From positions 1,169,277 to 1,233,276 of the forward strand of contig NZ_LYPC01000014.1 of NCBI RefSeq assembly GCF_001700435.1: a DNA stretch of 64,000 bases, read 5' to 3'. This DNA is from Paenibacillus pectinilyticus. GTDB lineage: Bacteria; Bacillota; Bacilli; Paenibacillales; NBRC-103111. Under the pieces are notes generated by a model that saw only the letters and a list, made by a program, of their open reading frames with translations, was not told the origin of the DNA and searched no databases. Shown in pieces: positions 36,340 through 46,139 of the stretch; position 1 is the first letter of the stretch, and each line of letters begins with the position of its first letter. The position numbers and the translations under genes are program-made.

Positions 36340-37929
36340 ATGCAAAAAATATTGATCGTAGATGATGAATCGATTTTCCGTGAATATTTACGGACGGCAT
36401 TGGATTGGGAAGCCTACGGCTTTGAACTTTGTGCGGAAGCGAAGAACGGGATCGAAGCCCTGGAGCAGGTTGAAGTGCATCGCCCAGATATTGCGCTGGT
36501 GGATATTACGATGCCATTCATGGACGGTTTGAGCTTAACAGAGCATTTGAAGGAACATTATCCGGCGACGAGTGTTGTCCTTATCACTGGACACAATGAG
36601 TTTGATTATGCCCGTAAGGCGCTCAAGCTAGGGGTAGAGGATTACATATTGAAGCCTTTCTCCAAGGATGAGCTCGTTCTAACGCTGCTTAAGCTTCAAA
36701 AAGAGCACGAAAAAGCGCGGGAAGAAAGATCCACCCTGAAAGAAAATCAGCAGTTGATGAAGGAAAGTTATTTGAACCATTTACTGAGCAGTGATTATCA
36801 TCAATCTCCAGAGGAAACACGTCTGAAATTGCAGCAGTTAGGGGAGTCATTCGCCTCTTCGCTCTTCGTCGTCGCTTGCATCGAAATTGACCACATGGAT
36901 GTCAAATGGAATCAAGTAAGTGAGCGCTTACTGTGGAAATATGCGGTTACCAACATTCTGAACGAAGCCTTAGAGGAAACAGGGCATCATCTTATTTTCA
37001 ATGGACCCGAGGGGCGAATCATTTGCTTGGTCGAGCATCAGGGCGGCAAGGAGCTGGAGGTCCCAGCCTTAGAGGGGTATGAAAAGCTGATTTTCCTGAT
37101 AAAAAAATATTTAAAGTTCACAATAACCATCGGTGTCGGCCGCAGCCAGTCCGGTTATACCGGGATTCGAATCTCTTATTTAGAGGCGCTTGAGGCGCTG
37201 CAAAATAAATTCGTGCTAGGTAACGACCGTGTGATTGCTTACGGTTCGAGTGTGCTGGATTCTGGGAAGCAAGCGCTCTATCCAACGGAAGTTAACGAGG
37301 AATTGTTGGTTTGCTTGCGGATGCACAACGAGGGGAAGGTAGAAGAGAAACTAGAGGAAGTTTTCCAATCTATTCGGGAACAACGATTGTCTATCGAGTA
37401 TACCTATGTGATCTCCATGGGGCTGATTTCAGTGTGCTTGTCCTATATTACGGAAATGGGGCATCCCATTGAAGACTGCTTTGGCGAAAACTTCTATCCC
37501 TATAGTGAGATTAAAAGGCTGGGTTCCATCGATAGTACATCGGCTTGGATCAAAGAGCTGTTCACGAAAGCCATCCAATACACGTCGAAACACAAAAAAA
37601 CGCGTTCTTCCAAAATTGCTCAATCCGCCAAGGACTATATCGAGGGCCATTACATGGATTCCGAGCTGCAGCTCGATCAAATTGCCCAGCAGGTTTTTAT
37701 TAATCCGAGCTATCTGCGAGCCGTCTTTAAGAAGGAAATTGGCATGACGGTCACGGACTATGTGACACATGTTCGCATGCATAGAGCAAGGGAATTACTG
37801 GGCAAAGGAAACATTCGCCTGGCCGACATTGCAGAGCAAATTGGGGTCAGTGATCCTAGTTATTTTAGCAAAAGTTTCAAGAAATTCTTCGGCTATTCCC
37901 CCAGTGAATATGAGAATAACCGCTTATAA
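36340..37929 (+). CDS. YesN-family response regulator (REC plus AraC HTH)
   Basis: 529 residues: a receiver domain (Asp in IALVDITMPFMDG, Lys in YILKPF), a middle region, and a C-terminal AraC HTH (LDQIAQQVFINPSYLRAVFKKEIG, IAEQIGVSDPSYFSKSFKKFFG). It begins 3 bases after the kinase stop codon. It probably activates the ABC transporter genes that follow. Confidence 0.92.
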   Translation: MQKILIVDDESIFREYLRTALDWEAYGFELCAEAKNGIEALEQVEVHRPDIALVDITMPFMDGLSLTEHLKEHYPATSVVLITGHNEFDYARKALKLGVEDYILKPFSKDELVLTLLKLQKEHEKAREERSTLKENQQLMKESYLNHLLSSDYHQSPEETRLKLQQLGESFASSLFVVACIEIDHMDVKWNQVSERLLWKYAVTNILNEALEETGHHLIFNGPEGRIICLVEHQGGKELEVPALEGYEKLIFLIKKYLKFTITIGVGRSQSGYTGIRISYLEALEALQNKFVLGNDRVIAYGSSVLDSGKQALYPTEVNEELLVCLRMHNEGKVEEKLEEVFQSIREQRLSIEYTYVISMGLISVCLSYITEMGHPIEDCFGENFYPYSEIKRLGSIDSTSAWIKELFTKAIQYTSKHKKTRSSKIAQSAKDYIEGHYMDSELQLDQIAQQVFINPSYLRAVFKKEIGMTVTDYVTHVRMHRARELLGKGNIRLADIAEQIGVSDPSYFSKSFKKFFGYSPSEYENNRL

Positions 37930-37962
37930 CGAATCTTCGTAAATAGTGCGGATTTTACAAGA

Positions 37963-37998
37963 AGCCCTCAGTTATTCCATTATCACTGGGGGTTTTTC
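37963..37998 (+). terminator. Terminator after the response regulator
   Basis: CCCTCAGT pairs with ACTGGGGG around a 12-base loop and is followed by T residues. It separates the regulatory genes from the transporter transcript. Confidence 0.7.
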
Positions 37999-38055
37999 CT
38001 TCTATACTGAGGTTGTAAAGAGGCGAACGCACAAGAATTTCTGGGAGGTCATTAC

Positions 38056-39393
38056 ATGAAAAAGATGGCAGTAACTCTCGTAAGCTTGCTTACGGCAACA
38101 ACCCTAGCAGCTTGCGGATCCACAAGCACACCGAAAGAAACAAGCTCAGCAACACCTGCTGCAACGGCGGCAGCGACAGCAGCGCCTGCAAAAGCAGATG
38201 CGAAACCAGTGAAGCTTCGTATTTATGCGCAGTACGCGGATGAAGACACCAAAACACCTTACGACTACGCGGTCGCTGAATTGAAAAAGGAAATGCCTAA
38301 CGTTGAGCTTGAACTTGATATCCAAGCGCAAGATGACGGACAAAAATTGAAAACGTATGCGGCGACTGGTAATCTTCCAGATATTTTCCAAGCAGGTCTC
38401 GACATTATCGATACGTTCAAGAAGTCCAATAACATTCTGGTGTTGGATGACTATGTGACCAAATTCGGTTTCAAAGACAAAATGCAACCAAGTGCCATGA
38501 ACACACTAGTAACGGATGATGGTCACACATATGCGTTCCCTTATGCTGGGAATGAAGTTGCCTTGTTGTACTACAACAAAGATTTGTTCCAACAAAATGG
38601 CGTGAAAGTGCCTACCACCTATGATGAAATGATGACGGCAGTTAAAGCATTCAATGCAAAGGGGATTACGCCACTTTCCATTTTCGCCAAAGAGAAATGG
38701 CCTTGCGTAGCGTTATACGATATGTTCGTAACACGTGCTGAACCAGGCGGTATTAATAAGTTGGACAAAGGCACAGCGAAAGCAGGAGATCCTGCTTACA
38801 AAACAGCAGCTGATAATATCATTCAGCTAGTTAAAGCGGGCATGCTGCCGAAAGGTGCAACGAACTTGAACTATGACCAAGCCGCGGCGCTCTACCACGA
38901 AGGTAAAGCAGCGATGTTCATTAACGGTCAATGGGAAATCGAAGCTGCAACAGCAGCACTTGGCGACAAAGCAGGCTACATGTACTTGCCAGCAGCAGAT
39001 GCGGCAGCTTATGAAAAAGGTAAGACAGCGTTCAGCGGCAGCGGTGGTCCTGGTGGATACGCTGTATCCGCTAACACGAAAGATAAAGAACTAGCTGCAA
39101 AAGTAGCTTCCTTCATCTCCTTGAAATATGCCGAGTACAAATACACAAACCGCAGCAACCCGATTGTTGCAACGAAAGTGGATAAACCGATCGTGAAACA
39201 GTTCCCTCCAATGATGGATCAGCTGTCCAAAGATATTCCGAAAATCACAAGCACAACCGCTTTCTCATGGGGCTTGTCCAATCCGAAGTTCAAAGCAGCA
39301 CTGGAAGATGCAATACAAAACCTAATGACAGGTAACTACACATCTGATCAATTCGTGAAAGATTTGGATAAAGCAGCAGTAACAGCGAAATAA
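38056..39393 (+). CDS. Carbohydrate ABC transporter substrate-binding lipoprotein
   Basis: 445 residues. The lipoprotein signal ends in the lipobox LAAC, followed by an Ala/Thr-rich linker. The mature domain has family 1 binding-protein features (FPYAGNEVALLYYNKDLFQQNGVKVP, YDEMMTAVKAFNAKGITPL, AAMFINGQWEI). GGGAGG precedes the ATG. It supplies a sugar to the two permeases downstream; the ATPase is presumably a shared MsmX-type protein encoded elsewhere. Confidence 0.9.
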   Translation: MKKMAVTLVSLLTATTLAACGSTSTPKETSSATPAATAAATAAPAKADAKPVKLRIYAQYADEDTKTPYDYAVAELKKEMPNVELELDIQAQDDGQKLKTYAATGNLPDIFQAGLDIIDTFKKSNNILVLDDYVTKFGFKDKMQPSAMNTLVTDDGHTYAFPYAGNEVALLYYNKDLFQQNGVKVPTTYDEMMTAVKAFNAKGITPLSIFAKEKWPCVALYDMFVTRAEPGGINKLDKGTAKAGDPAYKTAADNIIQLVKAGMLPKGATNLNYDQAAALYHEGKAAMFINGQWEIEAATAALGDKAGYMYLPAADAAAYEKGKTAFSGSGGPGGYAVSANTKDKELAAKVASFISLKYAEYKYTNRSNPIVATKVDKPIVKQFPPMMDQLSKDIPKITSTTAFSWGLSNPKFKAALEDAIQNLMTGNYTSDQFVKDLDKAAVTAK

Positions 39394-39415
39394 ATAGGAT
39401 TCTATGACATGGGAG

Positions 39416-39453
39416 ACTCACACTGGAACGCCTTACACCCAGTGTGAGTTTTC
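39416..39453 (+). terminator. Hairpin between binding protein and permease genes
   Basis: ACTCACACTGG pairs with CCAGTGTGAGT around a 12-base loop, with TTTTCT after the stem. Like the hairpin in the first ABC cluster, it probably attenuates expression of the permease genes. Confidence 0.7.
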
Positions 39454-39476
39454 TACTCTACGAAGGAAGTGATGAC

Positions 39477-40355
39477 ATGCGCAAATTCATGGGAAATAAA
39501 GCAGCGATTATGTTGTTTACGCTGCCGGCACTCCTTTTGTATACAGTGATCGTGTTTTACCCGATTTTACAAACGTTTTACCGCAGTACCTTCGACTGGG
39601 ACGGATTGAGTGCGGGAACGTTCATTTTTCTAGACAACTACACACGATTGTTCCAAGACAGCATTTTTTACACGTCACTCTATAATGGACTCGTGTTTGC
39701 AGCGATTTTAGCTTTTGTGCAAATTGGGATCGGAACGGTGCTCGCCTTTGCGGTAGCAGAGGGCTTCAAAGGGAGTAAGATTCTTCGCATCTCCTACTTC
39801 ATTCCCGTTGTACTTTCGATCACTGTCGTCTGTCAGCTCTGGCTGGCCATGTACAATAGTGAGTACGGCTTAATCAACAAGGTGTTTGAAGCGTTGGGCA
39901 TCTCCTACCGTCAGGACTGGTTAACGAATAGCAAAACAGCGATTTTTGCCATCGCTTTTGTTAACGCCTGGCAGTATATGGGCTACCAATTCGCCTTGCT
40001 TTTAGCGGCTGTGAAGTCTGTACCTGAACAGTACTTAGAGGCTGCTCGCATCGACGGCGCTTCGAAATTCAAAGCACATATGAAGATTACGATCCCGATG
40101 CTGGCTGAAACGTACAAATTTTGCCTCGTGCTCGCCATTACAGGCGGCTTGAACGCTTTTGCTAACATGTTCATCATGACCGGTGGCGGTCCAGGTAACT
40201 CGACGTACACCTTGACGTATCTCATGTACCGTTCGGCTTTCCGTGTCGGCGAATTCGGCTATGGCTCTGCGGCAGCTGCATTCCTCGTTATTGAATGTTT
40301 GATCGTAACGCTAGCCATTAACAAACTCATCGCACGTGAACGAATTACCTTTTAA
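39477..40355 (+). CDS. Carbohydrate ABC transporter permease (MalF type)
   Basis: 292 residues from ATG 39477, 7 bases after AAGGAAG; an in-frame ATG at 39444 lacks a ribosome binding site and falls in the upstream hairpin. There are six membrane spans. The EAA loop reads LEAARIDGASKFKAHMKITIPML. It partners the permease at 40450. Confidence 0.9.
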   Translation: MRKFMGNKAAIMLFTLPALLLYTVIVFYPILQTFYRSTFDWDGLSAGTFIFLDNYTRLFQDSIFYTSLYNGLVFAAILAFVQIGIGTVLAFAVAEGFKGSKILRISYFIPVVLSITVVCQLWLAMYNSEYGLINKVFEALGISYRQDWLTNSKTAIFAIAFVNAWQYMGYQFALLLAAVKSVPEQYLEAARIDGASKFKAHMKITIPMLAETYKFCLVLAITGGLNAFANMFIMTGGGPGNSTYTLTYLMYRSAFRVGEFGYGSAAAAFLVIECLIVTLAINKLIARERITF

Positions 40356-40434
40356 GTGAATGCTTACGAAGCTAGTTTTCTTACGAAAACTTTAATAGTG
40401 AATGCTTACGAAGCCAGTTTTCTAAAGAAAACTT
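40355..40434 (+). repeat. Duplicated 38-bp hairpin between permease genes
   Basis: AGTGAATGCTTACGAAG opens two nearly identical 38-bp copies at 40355-40392 and 40397-40434. Each contains AGTTTTC-N4-GAAAACT. The first copy overlaps the stop codon of the upstream permease, and the second ends just before the GGAGG of the next. The pair of small hairpins may protect or process the mRNA. Confidence 0.65.
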
Positions 40435-40449
40435 GAAGGAGGATGACAA

Positions 40450-41292
40450 ATGAACGGCCTGCTCAGATTGCGTAAAAAAAATCCGATTCTTGGCATCCTT
40501 TTATGGGTGTACGCGGGGTTGTCGGTGTATCCACTCTTGTGGATGATCTTCTACTCCTTGAAAAATAATAATGAAATTTTCGTTACGAACCCCTTCGGGA
40601 TTCCAACCCATTTCCGCTTCGGCAATTATGTGGATGCTTGGTCCAAATTTAATGTACCGCAATACTTCAGTAACAGTCTCCTAGTTGCAGCCTGTACCGT
40701 CGTAGGGACGATCGTCCTTTCCGTGACGTTTTCCTACGCAGTGGCTCGTATGCAGTGGCGCTTCAAGGAAATGGCAAGGATCTATGTCGTCATCGGGATG
40801 TTCATTCCGGTTCAAGTGATCATGATTCCACTCGCGATTCTTGTTCGTGATTTTCATCTAGCCAATACGTACGGAGCACTCATTGTGCCTTATATTGCTT
40901 TCAATATTTCGTTCTCTAGTATGGTGTTCTACGGCTTCTTTCGTAGCATTCCAGTCGAGCTCGAAGAGTCGGCTTGTATGGATGGCGCGAGCATTTATCG
41001 CACATTCTATACGATTATTTTACCAATCATTAAGCCGGCAATGGCAACGATGGTCATCTTCGTATTCTTATCCTCGTGGAATGAGTTTACGATGGCACTT
41101 ATTTTAATTACCAAAGAATCGCTGAAAACCTTGCCGCTCGGATTGCTGTTCTTCCAAGGCCAGTTTACAACGAACTGGGGCGCTATGGGGGCGGCAATGA
41201 CGATTGCCAGCTTGCCTACGGTTCTCGTGTATGTTCTCTTTAGTGAGCAAGTCGAGAAGGCGATGACCGTTGGGTCAGCTGTAAAGGGATAA
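40450..41292 (+). CDS. Carbohydrate ABC transporter permease (MalG type)
   Basis: 280 residues with six membrane spans and the EAA loop LEESACMDGASIYRTFYTIILPII. AAGGAGG precedes the ATG. It completes the second importer. The C-terminus ends MTVGSAVKG, as in the first cluster. Confidence 0.9.
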   Translation: MNGLLRLRKKNPILGILLWVYAGLSVYPLLWMIFYSLKNNNEIFVTNPFGIPTHFRFGNYVDAWSKFNVPQYFSNSLLVAACTVVGTIVLSVTFSYAVARMQWRFKEMARIYVVIGMFIPVQVIMIPLAILVRDFHLANTYGALIVPYIAFNISFSSMVFYGFFRSIPVELEESACMDGASIYRTFYTIILPIIKPAMATMVIFVFLSSWNEFTMALILITKESLKTLPLGLLFFQGQFTTNWGAMGAAMTIASLPTVLVYVLFSEQVEKAMTVGSAVKG

Positions 41293-41354
41293 AGGAAGAC
41301 TAATGAAGTGATATAGGACAACGTATGAAGTGATAAAAGACGACCAAATCGTGT

Positions 41355-41381
41355 AAATGACCCCGAGTAGGGTCATTTTTT
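41355..41381 (+). terminator. Terminator of the second ABC transporter operon
   Basis: AAATGACCC-cgagta-GGGTCATTT is a perfect stem followed by a T-run. Confidence 0.88.
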
Positions 41382-41554
41382 GCATGGAAAAGGGCTCAAA
41401 GGTGCTCATTTCACCATATATCAATATCCCTTATAAGTCTCATAAGATGAATCTAATTGACCTAAGGTGCGCACTATGATAGGTTTCAATGGAGAGTAAA
41501 AAAAGTGCGAAAAATAGCAAAGCTTATCAATACATGCTGATGAGGTGGATTTTG

Positions 41555-43381
41555 TTGGAACTTCAAGTCTTAAACAGTCCTTTTAACCAAGAGCAAGTTG
41601 AATTACTTAATCGTATTCTGCCATCATTAACGGATACCCAACGTATCTGGTTAAGTGGATATCTGACAGCGCAACAAGGTACGTCCAGTTCTGCGGCGGC
41701 GCCAATCGCTTCCGTACCAACGGCTTTGACCAGTCAACCGGTCATCTCCAAAGATGTTACCGTACTTTTCGGATCACAAACAGGCAATTCCCAGGGTTTA
41801 GCTAAAAAGCTTGCCAAAAGGCTGGAAGAGCAATCGTTCCAAGTAACGCTCTCCTCCATGAGTGACTTCAAACCGAACAATCTGAAAAAGGTACAAAACC
41901 TACTCTTGATTGTCAGTACACACGGAGAAGGCGATCCGCCTGATAACGCGATCTCATTCTACGAATTCCTTCATAGCAAAAGAGCCCCTCAATTGGAAGA
42001 ACTGCGTTATTCCGTTCTATCTTTGGGAGATACGTCTTATGAATTCTTCTGCCAAACGGGTAAAGATTTTGACAAGCGTTTGCAAGAGCTTGGCGCAAAA
42101 TCATTAACTGACCGTGTCGATTGCGATGTTGACTTTGATGAGCTAGCCGCAGCTTGGGTTTCTGGTGTTCTGAATGCTCTAAATGCAGCATCTGCTACGG
42201 CTTTCGTCGGCGGAGCAACAACTGCGGTTGGAAGTGCTGCTTCCTCCGAGTCGGAGTACTCCAGAACAAACCCGTTCCAAGCAGAAGTGCTTGAGAACTT
42301 GAACTTGAATGGTCGCGGTTCCGATCGTGAAACGCGCCATGTGGAAATTTCCTTGGAAGGTTCGAACTTGCAATACGAACCAGGGGATAGCTTGGGTGTA
42401 TTCCCAGAGAACCATCCGCGCCTTGTTGAAGAAGTCATTGGGGCGATGGGTTGGAATGGTGCTTCTCTTGTTGCCGTAAATAAAAATGGCGAAGAGCGTT
42501 CTTTACAAGAAGCACTTACTCGTTTTTATGAAATTTCTGTCCTAACGAAACCTTTGCTTGAGCAAGTGGCGAAGCTTACAAACAACGATAAACTGCAAGA
42601 ATTAGTTGCTGTAGGTAATGAAGCTGAGTTGAAATCATACATCTCAGGTCGCGATCTGCTGGATTTGGTGCAAGATTTCTCCCTTGAGGGAGTATCAGCA
42701 AGTCAATTTGTATCGGTTCTTCGCAAATTGCCTGCTCGACTTTACTCGATCGCAAGCTCATCCAAGGCTTCACCGGATGAAGTGCACATCACGGTTCGTG
42801 CTGTACGTTACGAAGCCAATGGACGTAATCGTTATGGAGTATGCTCCGTTCACCTTGCAGAGCGCTCACCAGCGGGTACAGCATTGCCTGTGTACATTCA
42901 AAGCAATCCGAACTTCAAGCTCCCTTCGAATCCTGAAACGCCAATCATCATGATTGGGCCAGGAACAGGGGTGGCACCTTTCCGTTCTTTCCTTGCTGAG
43001 AGAGAAGAAACGGGAGCAGAAGGGAAATCCTGGTTGTTCTACGGCGACCAACATTTCTCCACGGACTTCTTATATCAAGTTGAATGGCAGCGTTGGTTGA
43101 AAGATGGCGTTCTTACGCAATTGGATGTGGCTTTCTCCCGGGATACGGATCAGAAAGTGTACGTTCAGAACCGCATGTTAGAGAAGAGCCGTGAGTTGTA
43201 TCAATGGCTGCAAGAAGGCGCTGTTGTGTACATCTGTGGTGATGAGAAGAAGATGGCACATGATGTCAATGCCGCTCTGATCACAATTCTTGAGCAAGAG
43301 GGCGGATTAAGCAATGACGAGGCCTTGCAATATTTGGCTAACATGCAACAGCAAAAACGTTATCAACGGGATGTTTATTAA
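41555..43381 (+). CDS. cysJ: Sulfite reductase flavoprotein (alpha) subunit
   Basis: 608 residues if translation starts at TTG 41555, 6 bases after GAGGTGG. The protein then begins [14 protein letters not shown], which fits known CysJ N-termini; the longer frame from ATG 41489 adds 22 unrelated residues. Domains: a flavodoxin-like FMN domain ([26 protein letters not shown]), then an FAD/NADPH ferredoxin-reductase domain ([42 protein letters not shown]). It passes electrons from NADPH to CysI for reduction of sulfite to sulfide in cysteine synthesis. cysI follows 38 bases later. Confidence 0.93.
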   Translation: MELQVLNSPFNQEQVELLNRILPSLTDTQRIWLSGYLTAQQGTSSSAAAPIASVPTALTSQPVISKDVTVLFGSQTGNSQGLAKKLAKRLEEQSFQVTLSSMSDFKPNNLKKVQNLLLIVSTHGEGDPPDNAISFYEFLHSKRAPQLEELRYSVLSLGDTSYEFFCQTGKDFDKRLQELGAKSLTDRVDCDVDFDELAAAWVSGVLNALNAASATAFVGGATTAVGSAASSESEYSRTNPFQAEVLENLNLNGRGSDRETRHVEISLEGSNLQYEPGDSLGVFPENHPRLVEEVIGAMGWNGASLVAVNKNGEERSLQEALTRFYEISVLTKPLLEQVAKLTNNDKLQELVAVGNEAELKSYISGRDLLDLVQDFSLEGVSASQFVSVLRKLPARLYSIASSSKASPDEVHITVRAVRYEANGRNRYGVCSVHLAERSPAGTALPVYIQSNPNFKLPSNPETPIIMIGPGTGVAPFRSFLAEREETGAEGKSWLFYGDQHFSTDFLYQVEWQRWLKDGVLTQLDVAFSRDTDQKVYVQNRMLEKSRELYQWLQEGAVVYICGDEKKMAHDVNAALITILEQEGGLSNDEALQYLANMQQQKRYQRDVY

Positions 43382-43419
43382 ACCGGGATCCCCGCGATCA
43401 CGAGAGGAGAAAGCTCAAG

Positions 43420-45141
43420 ATGTCAGAAAATAATTTACTATCGAAGAATAGTGCGCCACATAGTGATGTTGAACAAATCAAAATCCGCAGTAATTATCTG
43501 CGCGGCAGCCTAGAAGAAACGCTTGAAAACCGTATCACGGGTTCCATCCCTGAGGATGATAACCGTTTGATGAAGTTTCATGGCAGCTACATGCAGGATG
43601 ACCGTGACTTGCGAAACGAGCGTGCGAAACAAAAGTTAGAGCCAGCTTATCAGTTCATGCTTCGCGTACGTGCTGCGGGTGGGATTGTAACGCCGAATCA
43701 GTGGCTGATGATGGACCGCGTTGCACAGAACTATGCGAATGGAACCATTCGTTTGACGACACGTCAATCATTCCAATTGCATGGCGTGATCAAATGGAAC
43801 ATGAAGAAAACGATTCAAGAGGTTAACGCATCCATGCTGAGCACGCTAGCTGCTTGTGGTGACGTGAATCGTAACGTGATGTGTAACCCGAATCCATACG
43901 AATCCGAAGTTCATGGTGAAGTGTACGAATGGGCGAATCGCATTTCGAACCACTTGGATCCGCGTACGAGAGCTTATCACGAAATTTGGCTGGATGGCGA
44001 GAAAGTGATCGATAGCCGCGACGCAGAAGAGCAAGAGCCAATCTACGGACCTGTTTACTTGCCGCGGAAGTTCAAGATCGGTATTGCGGTACCTCCATCC
44101 AACGATGTAGACGTCTACTCACAGGATCTTGGTTTTATCGCAATCGTTGAAAATGGCAAATTGGTTGGCTTTAACGTATCCGTCGGCGGCGGTATGGGGA
44201 TGTCCCATGGCGATGTCAAAACGTATCCGCAAGTTGCTCAAGTGATCGGTTTCATTAAGCCAGAGCAAGCTGTTGATCTTGCTGAGAAAACCGTCATGAT
44301 TCAACGTGATTATGGCGATCGTTCCGTTCGTAAACATGCTCGTTTCAAATATACCATCGATGATCGCGGGATTGAGTGGTTCGTCAACGAACTACAAACG
44401 CGTCTTGGTTGGAACCTTGAGCCAGCTCGCTCCTTCCATTTCGAATCCAACGGGGATCGTTATGGTTGGGTGAAGGGAAGCAACGGGAAATGGCATTTCA
44501 CCCTGTTCATTCAAAACGGCCGCGTGAAAGACGATGGCGACTATCGTTTGATGACGGGTCTTCGTGAGATTGCCAAGATTCATACAGGTGATTTCCGTCT
44601 AACGTCGAACCAGAACTTGATCATCGGTAACGTTAGCGCGCAGAAAAAGAAGAAGATTGAAGAGCTGATCAAAGATCACGGCATTACGGATGGTCTTCAC
44701 TATTCCGCCCTTCGTAGAAGTTCGATGGCGTGTGTAGCGTTCCCAACTTGCGGACTTGCCATGGCGGAATCCGAGCGTTACTTGCCGTCTTTGATCGATA
44801 AAGTCGAAGCGATTCTGGAAGGTGTTGGCCTTCGTGAGCAAGAAATTACAATCCGTATGACGGGTTGTCCGAATGGCTGCGCACGACCTATGCTGGCTGA
44901 GCTTGCTTTCATCGGTAAAGCAGCAGGGAAGTACAACATGTATCTAGGCGGTGGATTCGCAGGAAACCGTTTGAATAAGTTGTACAAAGAAAACATCGGT
45001 GAATCCGAAATTTTGGATTCCTTGCAAACGATCATCCCGCACTACGCCAAAGAGCGTCAAGGGGAAGAGCACTTCGGTGACTTCGTCATTCGCGCAGGCT
45101 ATGTGAAAGAAGTTCGTTCCGGTCAAGATTTCCACGCTTAA
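43420..45141 (+). CDS. cysI: Sulfite reductase hemoprotein (beta) subunit
   Basis: 573 residues. It has the two ferredoxin-like sulfite reductase repeats and the siroheme/4Fe-4S ligands: Cys in [14 protein letters not shown] and in [26 protein letters not shown] is the substrate-binding region. With CysJ it reduces sulfite to sulfide using six electrons. GAGAGGAG precedes the ATG. Confidence 0.95.
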   Translation: MSENNLLSKNSAPHSDVEQIKIRSNYLRGSLEETLENRITGSIPEDDNRLMKFHGSYMQDDRDLRNERAKQKLEPAYQFMLRVRAAGGIVTPNQWLMMDRVAQNYANGTIRLTTRQSFQLHGVIKWNMKKTIQEVNASMLSTLAACGDVNRNVMCNPNPYESEVHGEVYEWANRISNHLDPRTRAYHEIWLDGEKVIDSRDAEEQEPIYGPVYLPRKFKIGIAVPPSNDVDVYSQDLGFIAIVENGKLVGFNVSVGGGMGMSHGDVKTYPQVAQVIGFIKPEQAVDLAEKTVMIQRDYGDRSVRKHARFKYTIDDRGIEWFVNELQTRLGWNLEPARSFHFESNGDRYGWVKGSNGKWHFTLFIQNGRVKDDGDYRLMTGLREIAKIHTGDFRLTSNQNLIIGNVSAQKKKKIEELIKDHGITDGLHYSALRRSSMACVAFPTCGLAMAESERYLPSLIDKVEAILEGVGLREQEITIRMTGCPNGCARPMLAELAFIGKAAGKYNMYLGGGFAGNRLNKLYKENIGESEILDSLQTIIPHYAKERQGEEHFGDFVIRAGYVKEVRSGQDFHA

Positions 45142-45146
45142 CAAAG

Positions 45147-45192
45147 AAAACCCTGTAAGACTCTCGTGAAAGAGAGTTCTTACAGGGTTTTT
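45147..45192 (+). terminator. Terminator of cysJI
   Basis: AAAACCCTGTAAGA pairs with TCTTACAGGGTTTT, with an inner CTC/GAG stem, followed by T residues. Confidence 0.9.
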
Positions 45193-45199
45193 ATTGTAG

Positions 45200-45823
45200 A
45201 GAGGCTGTGGCTCGACCGGTATACATCGATGAACGAGGTACTCGGGATGTAGATAGTCGGAAAATCCGATTAAATCAACGAGAAACGAGGCCTGAAGCCG
45301 TGAGATAGTTGGAAAAGTCGATTAAATCAACGATGAAAGTGGCCCGAAGCCGTGAGATGGACGGAAAATCCGATTATCTCAAGGAGAAACGAGACCTGTA
45401 GCCGTGAGATAGTCGGAAAATCCGACTAAATCAACGAGGGAAGTGGCTCGAAGCCGTGAGCTAGTCGGAAAAGACGATTAACTCAACGAGGGAAGTGACT
45501 CGAAGCCGTCAGATAGTCGGAAAGGCCGACTATCTCAACAAGAAGCGTGGCCCGATGCCGTGAGATGGATGGAAAAGCCGATTAACTCAACGAGGGAAGT
45601 GGCCCGAAGCCGTCAGATAGTCGGAAAAGCCGATTAACTCAACGAGGGAAGTGGCTCGAAGCTGTGAGATAGTCGGAAAATCCGATTATCTCAACAAGAA
45701 GCGTGGCCCGATGCCGTGAGCTAGTCGGAAAAGACTATTAACTCAACGAGAAATGAGGCTCGAAGCCGTCAGATAGTCGGAAATGCCGACTATCTCATCA
45801 AGTGACATGGCCCACATGCCGCT
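45200..45823. repeat. Tandem array of 52-bp units with palindromic cores
   Basis: Eleven units start at 45252 and then exactly every 52 bp (45304, 45356, 45408, 45460, 45512, 45564, 45616, 45668, 45720, 45772); a degenerate twelfth unit precedes them from about 45200. A unit runs GATAGTCGGAAAATCCGATT, then AAATCAACGAG, then a less conserved stretch, then GAAGCCGTGA. Units 6 and 11 contain the perfect inverted repeat AGATAGTCGG-N5-CCGACTATCT; others carry it with substitutions. The period is not a multiple of three and no ORF is supported. It lies between convergent transcripts. Confidence 0.9.
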
Positions 45824-46139
45824 GAAATGCAGCGGAATCAACATGCCACTCTGTGAGCGGGATCAAACGCGATTCAGAATCGCGAAACTAAATCAAATAA
45901 ATGGAAAACATCCATCTATTTCCTTCGATTTCCCGATTCCCAATCAAATAACTGGAAAAACTCCAGCTATTATCGAGGTTTGCATGCGAAATGAGCAGAA
46001 ACCTGAAAAATAGCTGGAGTTTTTCCATCTAAATGACTTATTCGACTGAATTGTTTTGAATTAACTGTAGGTTCTACAGTTAACTCACATTACGCAGGGT
46101 GGAGAGTTTGAAAGGGTCACTATTTGGAGATGTCCCCGC
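45824..46139. other. Non-coding region with palindromes between convergent genes
   Basis: No gene is supported. It holds the palindrome CGCGATTC-a-GAATCGCG (45868-45884) and the long inverted repeat described at 45953-46027. Confidence 0.5.
45953..46027. repeat. Long inverted repeat, 18-bp perfect arms
   Basis: TGGAAAAACTCCAGCTAT (45953-45970) is the exact reverse complement of 46010-46027, with 39 bases between. Each arm has an inner TGGA/TCCA hairpin. It lies about 110 bases beyond the stop codon of the leftward PASTA gene and may act as a terminator or be a remnant of an element. Confidence 0.6.

Noticed and set aside
41382-41554. Riboswitch or T-box leader before cysJ
   Set aside because: The leader is short, and no S-box or T-box conserved motifs or terminator/antiterminator pair were seen; only a small CTTAT..ATAAG inverted repeat.
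45200-45823. CRISPR array
   Set aside because: The period is exactly 52 bp, but similarity spans the whole unit; there are no identical short repeats separated by unrelated spacers, and no cas genes are nearby.
45783-46013. Small plus-strand ORF of 76 codons
   Set aside because: It lies in the repeat and palindrome region, lacks a ribosome site and has low-complexity composition.
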